Assembly: GCA_963759155.1 (NCBI GenBank) | Contig: CAVWXX010000008.1 | Span: forward strand, 124,001 to 188,000 | Reading direction: 5' to 3' | Length of the DNA stretch: 64,000 nt | DNA from: SZUA-36 sp963759155 | Lineage (GTDB): Bacteria > Pseudomonadota > Gammaproteobacteria > Xanthomonadales > SZUA-36 | Shown here: positions 25,035-32,917 of the stretch, piece by piece | How the letters are laid out: every line of letters starts with the position of its first letter | Position numbering within the stretch: position 1 is the stretch's first letter | Program-made: the position numbers and the translations under genes | Notes under the pieces: model-generated | Seen by the model: only the letters and a program-made list of their open reading frames with translations | Databases searched by the model: none | What the model was told of the DNA's origin: nothing

Positions 25035-25547
25035 GTGAAGCAGCTTTCAGACATTGATTGGAACGATTGGCAGGCCAGGGACCCCGCCACCCTGGTGTTT
25101 GTCATTCAAAATGGAAAAATACTGCTGATTGACAAGAAGACCGGTTTTGGAAAAGGCAAGGTCAATGGCCCCGGTGGCAAGATAGAAAAGGGTGAGAGCC
25201 CGGAGGCCTGCGCTTTACGAGAGTGCCAGGAAGAATTGGGAATCACTGTCCTGAACCCGAAGTTTTGTGGTCAGCACCGTTTCCAGTTTGTTGATGGTTA
25301 CTCCCTGCTCGTGTGGGTGTATAGCAGTGAGGCGTATGAAGGTGTTCCCACCGAAACCGTTGAGGCGAGACCGCTTTGGTTTGCAGTGGATGAGATTCCC
25401 TATGAGAAGATGTGGGAAGATGATCACCTGTGGTTACCCATGGTCTTGCGCGGAGAGCCGTTCCAGGGGCGTTGGTTGTTCGATGGGGACAAGATGCTCG
25501 ATTATGAGTTGCTGTCAGGCCCTGCCGCGGCACAAGTCAGTTCGTGA
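25035..25547 (+). CDS. NUDIX hydrolase, MTH1-like (8-oxo-dGTPase type)
   Basis: About 170 residues with a complete Nudix box GxxxxxEx7REUxEExGU: GGKIEKGES then EACALRECQEELGI. The preceding GFGKGKVNGPGG segment resembles the MTH1/NUDT1 group, which hydrolyses oxidised purine nucleotides, rather than bacterial MutT. No ATG is available. I use the GTG at 25035; a TTG at 25029 inside the tyrA stop region is an alternative. It overlaps or abuts the tyrA stop, so it probably belongs to the tyrS-tyrA message. The substrate is inferred. Confidence 0.85.
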   Translation: MKQLSDIDWNDWQARDPATLVFVIQNGKILLIDKKTGFGKGKVNGPGGKIEKGESPEACALRECQEELGITVLNPKFCGQHRFQFVDGYSLLVWVYSSEAYEGVPTETVEARPLWFAVDEIPYEKMWEDDHLWLPMVLRGEPFQGRWLFDGDKMLDYELLSGPAAAQVSS

Positions 25548-25628
25548 AGCCCGCGAACCGCAACTGTTTAGTTTAATTTTACTGCGCTTTTGAATGTGCT
25601 ATGAGAATTTGTCAGGAGACAAGTAACA

Positions 25629-26870
25629 ATGAGAATAAGAAAATATGGTTTGCTGTTTTTAGGCGCAACTTTGAGCTTGTCATTGATCATGACTGATGTA
25701 CTTGCTGAGCAAGCGACAAATGAAAAACAGGGGTCAATTGAAAAACAGGCGGTGGAAATCGCCCACAAGTACCTGCTAACCGACACACATATCGATGTGC
25801 CCTACCGTCTGCATGCCGGTTGGGTGGATGTGACGGTGTCGGCCCCGGACGGGCAATTCGATTACCCGCGGGCGGTGGCGGGTGGTTTGGACCTGCCATT
25901 CATGTCGATCTACACACCGGCAGAAATGGAAGAAGAGGGTGGTAGTTTCGAACTGGCCAACCAGTTAATAGATTCGATGGAGGCCATCGTGGCGAGGGCG
26001 CCGGATAAGTTTATGCTGGTCCACTCCGTCGCAGATGCCAAAAAGGCCAAACAAAGTGGTCGGGTTGGTCTGGCCTTGGGCATGGAGAACGGTTCACCTA
26101 TCGATCACAAGATAGAAAATGTTGAGTTCTTCGCCAAGCGCGGCATTCGTTACATTACGCTTGCACACGGTTTGAGCAATCAGATTTCTGATTCATCCTA
26201 TGATGAAAATCATCCCTGGGGCGGTTTGAGCCCGTTTGGCAAAGAGGTCATCGCCGAGATGAACCGGCTTGGCATCATGGTGGATATTTCACACGTATCG
26301 GATGACGCATTCTGGCAGACCCTGGAAGTTACAAAAGTACCGGTAATCGCATCCCATTCATCCGCGCGCAAGTACACACCGGATTTTGAACGCAATATGA
26401 GTGACGACATGATTATCGCACTGGCAAAAAATGGCGGTGTCATCCAGATTAACTGGGGTTCGAGCTTCCTGACTGCCGAGGCGAATGCCTACTCAACAAA
26501 AATGTGGGCGGACCGGACTGCATGGCTGAAGGAACACGATTTTGATGTAGACGGGCCTGAGGCGGATAAGTACACGAAGGAATACCGGGAAAATCAACCC
26601 TACCCCTATGCCACGACGGCGCAGGTTGTAGATCATTTTGACCATGTGATTAAAATCGCGGGTGTTGAGCATGTTGGAATCGGTTCCGATTTCGATGGCG
26701 TTGGTGACAGCCTGCCGGTTGGTTTGAAAGATGTTGCAGACTACCCGAATCTGATCGCAGAATTCCTGCGCCGTGGATACTCCGAAAGCGATATCGCCAA
26801 AATTCTTGGTGGTAACCTGATACGTGTCTGGACTGACGTCGAGGCGTATGCGGTGAAGCATCAGAATTGA
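25629..26870 (+). CDS. Exported M19 (renal dipeptidase family) metallodipeptidase
   Basis: A 413-residue protein with a signal peptide (RIRKYGLLFLGATLSLSLIM...LAEQ) and a strong ribosome site (AGGAGA). Family M19 zinc ligands are visible: TDTHIDVPYR (HxD), the GMENGSP glutamate, SHVSDDAF and ASHSSARK histidines, and the late HVGIGSDFDGVGD aspartate. These enzymes hydrolyse dipeptides, often with D-residues; the physiological substrate is not known. It stands alone as a transcription unit or heads a pair with the TauE/SafE permease 25 bp downstream. Confidence 0.9.
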   Translation: MRIRKYGLLFLGATLSLSLIMTDVLAEQATNEKQGSIEKQAVEIAHKYLLTDTHIDVPYRLHAGWVDVTVSAPDGQFDYPRAVAGGLDLPFMSIYTPAEMEEEGGSFELANQLIDSMEAIVARAPDKFMLVHSVADAKKAKQSGRVGLALGMENGSPIDHKIENVEFFAKRGIRYITLAHGLSNQISDSSYDENHPWGGLSPFGKEVIAEMNRLGIMVDISHVSDDAFWQTLEVTKVPVIASHSSARKYTPDFERNMSDDMIIALAKNGGVIQINWGSSFLTAEANAYSTKMWADRTAWLKEHDFDVDGPEADKYTKEYRENQPYPYATTAQVVDHFDHVIKIAGVEHVGIGSDFDGVGDSLPVGLKDVADYPNLIAEFLRRGYSESDIAKILGGNLIRVWTDVEAYAVKHQN

Positions 26871-26895
26871 TCGACAGCCTTTATAATCCGTATTC

Positions 26896-27687
26896 ATGAC
26901 TGCCTATCTCGTTGTAGCTTTAACTGCTTTTCTCGCTGCCGGACTCACACTGTATTCGGGCTTTGGTCTGGGGACGATGTTGCTGCCGGTTTTTGCCCTG
27001 TTCTTTCCTGCAGAAATGGCCGTGGTTGCCACGGCACTGGTGCATGGTGCAAACAATGTATTCAAGGTGTCCCTGTTGGGACGCTTTGCTGATAGGGAAG
27101 TGGTGTTGAAATTCGGTCTGCCGGCGATTGCGGCAGCGGTTCTCGGGGCGATGACACTGGGGTGGTTTGCCCAATCTGATTCTGCACTCACTGTCGAGGT
27201 CAATGAAGCCGTTTTCTCAAAGATCACACCGGTCAAACTCGTTATCGGCCTGCTGATGATCGGCTTTGCATTGTTTGAGTTACTACCGCGTTTCCGTTCG
27301 CTGAAGTTCGAGCGGCGTTACCTGTCGCTGGGTGGTGTATTGTCCGGTTTTTTTGGTGGCCTTTCCGGACACCAGGGTGCATTAAGATCAGCGTTTCTGG
27401 CTAAAACAGGGCTCAATACCGATGGTTTTGTCGGCAGCAATGCGGTGATTGGCTTCCTCGTCGATTTGACACGCATTTCTGTCTATGTTGCGCTTTTTAC
27501 TGCTGCAGGTGGTCATGTCAGTGAATTCACTGGTTGGCCATTGGTCATCACCGGGGCCCTTTCCGCTTTTTGCGGGGTCATGCTGGGTAAGCGGTTTTTA
27601 CACAAAGTGACGATGACCAGTATTCAAACCCTGGTCGGTATACTGCTGTTTGGCGTTGGCCTGGCCCTGGTTAGCGGGATTCTTTAG
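26896..27687 (+). CDS. TauE/SafE (TSUP) family anion permease
   Basis: A 263-residue membrane protein with about eight hydrophobic segments in two halves. The first half motif LTLYSGFGLGTMLLPVFALFFP and the second-half counterpart LSLGGVLSGFFGGLSGHQGALRSAFL are the hallmark repeated TSUP motifs. Members move sulfite, sulfoacetate, or other organic anions; the substrate is not deducible. It is co-directional with the M19 dipeptidase and converges on the acyl-CoA dehydrogenase. Confidence 0.88.
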   Translation: MTAYLVVALTAFLAAGLTLYSGFGLGTMLLPVFALFFPAEMAVVATALVHGANNVFKVSLLGRFADREVVLKFGLPAIAAAVLGAMTLGWFAQSDSALTVEVNEAVFSKITPVKLVIGLLMIGFALFELLPRFRSLKFERRYLSLGGVLSGFFGGLSGHQGALRSAFLAKTGLNTDGFVGSNAVIGFLVDLTRISVYVALFTAAGGHVSEFTGWPLVITGALSAFCGVMLGKRFLHKVTMTSIQTLVGILLFGVGLALVSGIL

Positions 27688-27712
27688 GGGCAACTCGATA
27701 GCCCCGGTGCTT

Positions 27713-28873
27713 TTAAGCCGATAGCTTACGCTCATCCAGCCCGATACTGCGGGCTATGATTTCTTTCATGATCTCAGAGCTGCCGGCATAGATGCGGGAT
27801 ACACGGGCATCGGTAAACATATGTGAAATCCGGTATTCGCTCATGTAACCCGAGCCGCCATGAAGCTGTACGCAATTATCCATCACCGTTGATTCCAGCT
27901 CACTGGCATAAAGCTTGGCTTCAGCAGCCAGTTCTGCAGTCAACTCACCCTCGTTATGCAACAACACACACTGGTCGATAAATGTTTGCAAAATATCCAG
28001 GGAGGTACGCATCTCCGCCATCTTGAAACGGCTGTTCTGAAAAGCCCCGATGGGCTTGCCGAAGGCTTTGCGTTCAAGAATGTAGTCCATGGTCAGGTCA
28101 AAGGCGACCTGTGCGTGGGCGACCTCCTGGCAGGCGCTGATCAGACGCTCCTCGGCCAGGTGATGCATCAGGCTGTAAAAGCCTTTTTCGGGATCTCCCA
28201 AAACATTCTCGGCAGGTACGCGCACATTTTCGAAAAACAGCTCAGCGGTATCCTGTGCCTTGAGTCCCATTTTCTTCAGATTGCGGCCGCGGCTGAATCC
28301 TTCCATGTCGCTTTCGACGATGAACAAACCAATACCATGTGGTTTGTCCGGTACCGTCCTTGCCGCAACAACGAAAGCACCACCGTTGATGCCATTGGAA
28401 ATATAGGTCTTGGAACCATTCAGTATCCAGTCGTCACCGTCCCGGGTGGCTTTGGATTTGATACCCGCCAGATCGCTACCGGCATTGGGTTCTGTCATGG
28501 CAATACCGAGAATGGTCTCGCCGCTTATACACTTTGGCAACAATCGCTCTTTGAGGGTTTCACTGCCAAGGTGTCCGATGTAGGGAGCGACCAGTCGACT
28601 GTGTAAAGACAGGAACAGGCTGATATCACCATGACGGATGGTTTCTTCGATAACAATCTGCTCAAAACGGAAGTCCTCCATGCCAATGCCCCCGTATTTT
28701 TCTTCAGCCCACATACACAGCAGACCCTGCTCGCCAGCCTTGATAAATGCACCCGGATCACAACATCCGTCCTCACGCCATTTTTCGACATGTGGTTCAA
28801 TTTCTGCCTGCATGAAGCGCCTGACACCATCCCGGAACATATCGTGATCTTCATCGAAAATTAGTCGTTTCAT
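27713..28873 (-). CDS. Acyl-CoA dehydrogenase, long-chain/isovaleryl type active site
   Basis: A 386-residue FAD enzyme for the first dehydrogenation of beta-oxidation or a branched-chain pathway. Seen: GIAMTEPNAGSDLAGIKS (acyl-CoA dehydrogenase signature 1) and the C-terminal QLHGGSGYMSEY (signature 2 region). The late motif reads YAGSSEIMKEIIAR where medium-chain enzymes have a catalytic Glu (YEGTS); that Glu is Ala here. Long-chain and isovaleryl enzymes carry the base on another helix, and an EERL motif near residue 240 would supply it. Chain length is not determined. The upstream region is the repeat block described below. Confidence 0.9.
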   Translation of the reverse strand: MKRLIFDEDHDMFRDGVRRFMQAEIEPHVEKWREDGCCDPGAFIKAGEQGLLCMWAEEKYGGIGMEDFRFEQIVIEETIRHGDISLFLSLHSRLVAPYIGHLGSETLKERLLPKCISGETILGIAMTEPNAGSDLAGIKSKATRDGDDWILNGSKTYISNGINGGAFVVAARTVPDKPHGIGLFIVESDMEGFSRGRNLKKMGLKAQDTAELFFENVRVPAENVLGDPEKGFYSLMHHLAEERLISACQEVAHAQVAFDLTMDYILERKAFGKPIGAFQNSRFKMAEMRTSLDILQTFIDQCVLLHNEGELTAELAAEAKLYASELESTVMDNCVQLHGGSGYMSEYRISHMFTDARVSRIYAGSSEIMKEIIARSIGLDERKLSA

Positions 28874-28995
28874 GATGATGGTTTCCTTGGTTGCGGCAAT
28901 CCTACTAGGGTATCAAAAAAGGGCACCTTCAGCACTGTTGTGACGCTGAAGTTGGTCGCATGGCAGGACAAGTCAGCTTGTGCATGAATCGCATA

Positions 28996-29241
28996 ATTGA
29001 TCATTAGAGAATCTAAGGCTATACGGTAGTTTTCTTCAGGACTCACGCTCACAGGTTGAAAGCCATTGATCATTCGGGAAGCCGAGGCTATGCGGTAGTT
29101 TTCTTCCAGGCTCACAGGTTGAAAACCATTGATCGTTCGGGAAGCCAAGGCCATGCAGTAGCTTACCTCTGGAGTCACAGGTGGAAAAAACCATTGATCA
29201 TTCGGGAAGCCGAGGCTATGCAGTAGTTCTCTTCAGGACTC
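28996..29241. repeat. Four degenerate direct repeats of about 65 bp
   Basis: Units begin with ATTGATCATT (or ATTGATCGTT) at 28996, 29065, 29128 and 29193, giving periods of 69, 63 and 65 bp. Each continues with a (G)GAAGCC(G/A)AGGC(T/C)ATGC(G/A)GTAG-like stretch and a TTCTTCAGGACTCAC-like tail, and the first three end in ACAGGTTGAAA or a variant. Copies 2 and 4 are the closest; copy 1 is most diverged. Irregular spacing and lack of unique spacers argue against a CRISPR array. The 28874-29704 stretch holds no convincing gene. Confidence 0.8.
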
Positions 29242-29348
29242 GTTCAAGTACATCCCTGTAGCACTCTTTCTCGACTCCTGTCTCGCAAGGTCCTGAAGAG
29301 AGCTACTGCACATCCTCGCCTTTGTGCGAATGCGGGGGTCAATGGTTT
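29188..29348. repeat. Large palindromic element A (fourth direct repeat plus inverted copy)
   Basis: Left arm 29188-29239 contains the fourth direct repeat; right arm 29290-29348 is its degenerate inverse. The innermost 21 bp (29219-29239 with 29290-29310) pair with one mismatch, and the outermost AAACCATTGA (29188-29197) pairs exactly with TCAATGGTTT (29339-29348). The loop (29240-29289) includes CAAGTACATCCCTGTA (29245-29260), which is the exact inverse of part of element B. Confidence 0.75.
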
Positions 29349-29448
29349 CTGGAAGATACACGTGGTTTGATTCTGAACTTGATAGGTCCACGCTTTTTGC
29401 GAATGTTTGGACTAACAACCTCTGAAAGATGCACGTCGTTTGATATTA

Positions 29449-29558
29449 AGCTGGGGTGTGTATTAACTTATCAGGACCGTGAGCGACAGGGATGTCGCGC
29501 CCGAGCTTACAGGGATGTACTTGCAGCGAGTCCTGGGAAGTTAATACACATCCCAGCT
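29449..29558. repeat. Palindromic element B with internal hairpins
   Basis: Arms of 21 bp (29449-29469, AGCTGGGGTGTGTATTAACTT without its last base, and 29538-29558) pair with one mismatch. Inside are a perfect hairpin GCGACA-GGGA-TGTCGC (29483-29498) and the TACAGGGATGTACTTG core (29508-29523) that element A carries inverted. A third copy of the right arm (AATACACATCCCAGC) lies alone at 29645-29659. The nested structure resembles REP/MITE-type intergenic elements; I recall similar CAGGGATGT palindromes in marine gammaproteobacteria but cannot confirm that. Confidence 0.7.
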
Positions 29559-29704
29559 CCCCCAACCTTGCAGATATTCAAAAGCCAAGCCTTCTGAACT
29601 ACTCAGTAGGCTGACTCTGGGCACGGCACCTGTCCTGGTAAGACAATACACATCCCAGCGCCCCCTCCATCACCAACTTGCTGATAGAGTTTCAATTCAG
29701 AGCA

Positions 29705-30289
29705 TCAATCCAAATCAGCCAACAATGCTTCGCGAATTCTGGGTTCAACAGCTGTACTGTGACGGTAAGACTCGTGACTTGATCCCATCTTGAGGGCGGC
29801 CCCATTTCGCAGGGCATTGATCATCTCCGGCTTCAGTTCGAATCGCATAAAGTGCACGGCTGAAGTTTTCTCAGCGTTGCTGCGCTCAAGGTCTTCGTTT
29901 GAAATGGCATAAACCGGGTCAAATCCTTCAACCTGGATCCACACCATATCCTCGATGCCCTTGAGTAATGCGAGTTGCCGTTTACGTTCGTCGACATCCT
30001 GATACTCAAGCATTGCCGTTGCTTTCAGGTTTTGGCCATCCGGGATTAACGGATTATAGGCGCCGAGTTCTTCTTCGATACCTTCGCTTTCGAAGATCTT
30101 TTCAATGCGCAGCATTTCCTGTACCTGGTATTGAATGGTCAGGCGATCTTCGAAGTATAGAAAAAGGTGTGATCCGATACCCACGCGCCGGTGCTTTTTG
30201 TGGGCGATGACCTTGCTGCGAAAATCGCCGCGTTGCTGCGAGTACTGTTCCAGGCTCATCAGGTCTGAACGTGTTAATGGTGCTGCCAT
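29705..30289 (-). CDS. DUF3501 family protein
   Basis: A 194-residue soluble protein. The start LTRSDLMSLEQYSQQR, the RVGIGSHLFLYFEDRLTIQYQVQEML region and the later AFTADDLERS-like ISNEDLERS fit the DUF3501 family as I know it, whose members are regularly encoded beside a rubrerythrin and a CCG-domain Fe-S protein, as here. No cofactor motif is visible and the function is unknown. It starts 2 bp after the Fe-S gene stop, so the two are one transcription unit. A role in oxidative-stress electron transfer is inferred only from neighbours. Confidence 0.82.
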   Translation of the reverse strand: MAAPLTRSDLMSLEQYSQQRGDFRSKVIAHKKHRRVGIGSHLFLYFEDRLTIQYQVQEMLRIEKIFESEGIEEELGAYNPLIPDGQNLKATAMLEYQDVDERKRQLALLKGIEDMVWIQVEGFDPVYAISNEDLERSNAEKTSAVHFMRFELKPEMINALRNGAALKMGSSHESYRHSTAVEPRIREALLADLD

Positions 30290-30291
30290 GA

Positions 30292-31632
30292 TTATATTCC
30301 GTAGGCTTTTCGTAACAGGGACATCGGGTTGTTTTCAGCGTGCTTCAGCTTCAGGCCATCGGCAATCTGAGTGGCTGCCATCGGGCAATCGGATACCAGG
30401 TAGTCGGCTTCCATTTTCTCTGCGCGGCTTATGACCGGTCGGGCGATCTTCTGGGATTTTGCCCAGGTGTCGTTGCGTACGCCATAGGTGCCGTCGTGGC
30501 CGGAGCAACGTTCAATGGCATCGATCTCGGTATCGGGTACCAGTGACAGCACCTGCTTTGTCTTTGGGCCGATGTTCTGAACCCGCTGATGACAGGGGAC
30601 ATGCCAGGCCACCTTACCCAGGGATGTGTGAAAGTTTGTTTTCAGCAACTCGGCCTTGTGACGGTGTAAAAGGTATTCAAATGGATCGAAAATATGCTTT
30701 TTGACCTTCAGTACGTCCGGGTCATCCGGGAACATCAATGGAAGTTCCTGCTTGAACATCAAAACACAGGAAGGTACTGCGGCCACGATATCCCATCCCA
30801 TGTCGATGAGCCTGACCAGTTCAGGAATGTTCTTTTGACGAAGCTTGTCGACCGACTCAAGGTCACCCTGTTCCAGTTTGGGCATGCCACAGCAGGCCTC
30901 TTTCTCATTGAGCCTGACGTCGATGCCATTGTGTTTGAATACGGCAATCAGGTCATCACCGATATCGGGTTCGTTGTAATTGCAGTAGCAGGTAGAAAAC
31001 AGTGCTACCCGGCCACGGGTCGGGCCTGCTGCGACGGCGTGTAATCCTCCGGCTTGCAGGTTTTTATGGCGCTTTCTGAGTGTTTTTCTGTTGAACTCAG
31101 GCAGGTGGGCCTCAGGGTGGATATCCAGTAGTTTGGAAGCAATTTTTCGCATGCCCGGGTTTTTGTTGGCAGCGTTGACCGTCTGGTTAATGATCGGGAT
31201 GCTCGAAATTTTACCGTTCAGATCAGTATTGCTGATCAGTTTGTGACTGAGTTTACGCTCACCCTTCTTGAACTGTATGGCCTTGGCACGCAGCATCAGG
31301 TGAGGAAAATCGATATTCCATTCATGTGGCGGTACATAGGGGCATTTAACCTGGTAGCACAGGTCACACAGGTAACACTCATCCACCACTTTCCAGTAAT
31401 CCTGCTTGTCGACACCATCCACTTCGAGGGTTTCGGATTCATCCACCAGGTCAAAGAGAGTGGGAAATGCATCACACAGGGAAACACAACGACGGCAGCC
31501 ATGGCAGATGTCATAAACCCTTTCCAGTTCCTCAAATAGCGGTGTCTCGTTGTAGAACTCAGGGTCCTGCCATTTCAGGGGGTGGCGGGTAGGTGCTTCG
31601 AGACTGCCTTCACGTGGTGGTACCTTACTCAT
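30292..31632 (-). CDS. Fe-S oxidoreductase with two [4Fe-4S] sites and CCG domains (GlpC/HdrD-like)
   Basis: 446 residues from the ATG at 31632; an upstream start would run into the terminator. The N-terminal part has two ferredoxin-type groups, CHGCRRCVSLC followed by ECYLCDLCYQVKCPY with paired Pro, for two [4Fe-4S] clusters. The C-terminal part holds two heterodisulfide-reductase-type CCG regions: CYCNYNE...EACCGMPKLEQGDL and HVPCHQRVQN...CSGHDGTYG. Such subunits pass electrons to or from a flavoprotein or thiol disulfides. It is flanked by rubrerythrin and DUF3501, suggesting an electron supply for peroxide reduction. That link is inference; the family grouping is clear. Confidence 0.87.
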   Translation of the reverse strand: MSKVPPREGSLEAPTRHPLKWQDPEFYNETPLFEELERVYDICHGCRRCVSLCDAFPTLFDLVDESETLEVDGVDKQDYWKVVDECYLCDLCYQVKCPYVPPHEWNIDFPHLMLRAKAIQFKKGERKLSHKLISNTDLNGKISSIPIINQTVNAANKNPGMRKIASKLLDIHPEAHLPEFNRKTLRKRHKNLQAGGLHAVAAGPTRGRVALFSTCYCNYNEPDIGDDLIAVFKHNGIDVRLNEKEACCGMPKLEQGDLESVDKLRQKNIPELVRLIDMGWDIVAAVPSCVLMFKQELPLMFPDDPDVLKVKKHIFDPFEYLLHRHKAELLKTNFHTSLGKVAWHVPCHQRVQNIGPKTKQVLSLVPDTEIDAIERCSGHDGTYGVRNDTWAKSQKIARPVISRAEKMEADYLVSDCPMAATQIADGLKLKHAENNPMSLLRKAYGI

Positions 31633-31667
31633 TGTTGATGTCTCCGGTTCACTGGGCTGACAAAGAC

Positions 31668-31696
31668 AAAAAAAGGGGTGCAAAAGCACCCCTTTT
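31668..31696 (-). terminator. Intrinsic terminator between rubrerythrin and the Fe-S gene
   Basis: Perfect 11-bp stem AAAAGGGGTGC (31671-31681) and GCACCCCTTTT (31686-31696) with a 4-nt loop. On the minus strand it ends in at least seven T. It lies after the rubrerythrin stop and before the Fe-S gene, so it should reduce downstream expression relative to rubrerythrin. The A/T tails on both sides could make it bidirectional. Confidence 0.85.
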
Positions 31697-31732
31697 TACT
31701 TTCATAACTCGGGGTGGTCCAAGCGCTTGTGG

Positions 31733-32149
31733 CTAGTCCAGATCGTCGAGGGCTTTCTGGAAACGGTTGGCGTGAGAGCGTTCCGCCTTGCCCAGCGTTT
31801 CAAACCAGTCGGCAATTTCGTCAAAGCCTTCTTCACGTGCCGAACTTGCCATACCCGGATACATGTCTGTGTATTCGTGGGTCTCACCAGCAATGGCTGC
31901 TTTGAGGTTATCAGCGGTGTTGCCAATCGGTAAACCTGTGGCCGGGTCACCTGTTTCTTCAAGGTATTCAAGGTGACCGTGTGCGTGTCCGGTTTCACCT
32001 TCAGCGGTTGAGCGGAATACGGTAGCCACGTCGTTGTATCCTTCAATGTCAGCTTTCTGTGCGAAGTAGAGATAGCGCCTGTTTGCCTGGGACTCACCGG
32101 CAAATGCGTCTTTCAGGTTCTGTTCAGTTTTGCTGCCTTTTAGTGACAT
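31733..32149 (-). CDS. Rubrerythrin, short (diiron domain only)
   Basis: 138 residues from the ATG at 32149, which has GGAGGA at ideal spacing; an upstream in-frame start is unlikely. The ferritin-like four-helix bundle carries the diiron ligands: an early AGESQANRRY Glu, AEGETGHAHGH, the GETHEYTDMYP pair and KAERSHANRF. Typical rubrerythrins add a C-terminal rubredoxin (two CxxC); here the protein ends at QKALDDLD, so electrons must come from a separate donor, possibly the Fe-S protein encoded downstream. It probably acts as a peroxide reductase in the cytoplasm. Confidence 0.92.
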   Translation of the reverse strand: MSLKGSKTEQNLKDAFAGESQANRRYLYFAQKADIEGYNDVATVFRSTAEGETGHAHGHLEYLEETGDPATGLPIGNTADNLKAAIAGETHEYTDMYPGMASSAREEGFDEIADWFETLGKAERSHANRFQKALDDLD

Positions 32150-32339
32150 GATTACGTCCTCCATTAATTGTATGAATAACCGAAGTGGTCCATGTAAAAG
32201 CATAGACCTGTTTTGCTATTGGGTAAAATTGTTTTTTGTGATCATTTCCATAGGCTTTACCAATGTGTTGATATCTGATGCCTGCCTTGGTGAACCTGCA
32301 GGTTTAAGGTAGCATTGTTGATTGCGCAGGCAGGATGGA

Positions 32340-32825
32340 ATGATCATGCACAGGCTGGTTTCTCTAGCTGTTTTTTTATCACTGGTAATGGTTGCTGCAG
32401 CGGTGGCGGGTCAGTTTGTTGGCGGTGATTGGTATCATGGCCTGTTGAAGCCGTCATGGACCCCATCTGCGATGGTCATGGCCCCGGTGTGGGGCGTCCT
32501 TTATGTGTTGATGGCGGTCGCTGCATGGTTGGTTTGGGAAACCATCAGGGGGGCTGCGACCCTTGCGCTGGCTTGCTGGGGTCTGCAATTACTGCACGGT
32601 ATCGCCTGGTCATGGGTGTTTTTTGGCGTGCACCGCCTTGGCTGGGCACTTGCTGTCGTCAGCCTGTGGATAATAGCGGTATTGCTCGTAATCAGGTTAT
32701 TCAGGTCGATCAGGTCAGAGGCAGCCAGCCTGATGATACCCCTGGTGGCATGGCTGGTTTTTCTGTGGGCATGGTGTTTTTCTCTCTGGTATCTTAATGG
32801 TGGCGGACTGGGGTCAGTCCTGTAA
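32340..32825 (+). CDS. tspO: TspO/MBR family membrane protein
   Basis: 161 residues with five hydrophobic segments. Characteristic TspO motifs are present: GDWYHGLLKPSWTPSAMVMAPVW (Trp and the KPSWTP box), VLYVLMAVAAWLVW, then LLHGIAWSWVFFGVHRLGWAL and the final FLWAWCFSLWYLNG in the LN...N region. TspO proteins bind porphyrins and other ligands and are tied to oxidative stress and photosynthesis-gene control in some bacteria. It diverges from rubrerythrin with about 190 bp between starts. Function here is not known. I chose the ATG at 32340; a second ATG lies 6 nt later. Confidence 0.85.
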   Translation: MIMHRLVSLAVFLSLVMVAAAVAGQFVGGDWYHGLLKPSWTPSAMVMAPVWGVLYVLMAVAAWLVWETIRGAATLALACWGLQLLHGIAWSWVFFGVHRLGWALAVVSLWIIAVLLVIRLFRSIRSEAASLMIPLVAWLVFLWAWCFSLWYLNGGGLGSVL

Positions 32826-32917
32826 CTCCAGGGGCTTTCAGGTCGTTTCACAAAGCTTTGGGTATACCAGAGTCCGGCAACGCCAGTTACCGGTTCTCAA
32901 TCACATCTTAGCAGTGG

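Noticed and set aside
28870..29178. Minus-strand open frame of 102 residues with a twice-repeated peptide (INGFQPVS)
   Set aside because: The peptide repetition follows from the DNA direct repeats. Repeat spacings (69, 63, 65) are not all multiples of three, and no ribosome site or family is seen.
28996..29241. Possible CRISPR array
   Set aside because: Repeat units are diverged, directly adjacent and lack unique spacers of constant size; no cas genes nearby.
31702..32103. Minus-strand 133-residue frame overlapping rubrerythrin
   Set aside because: Out-of-frame shadow of a clear rubrerythrin gene with a strong ribosome site.
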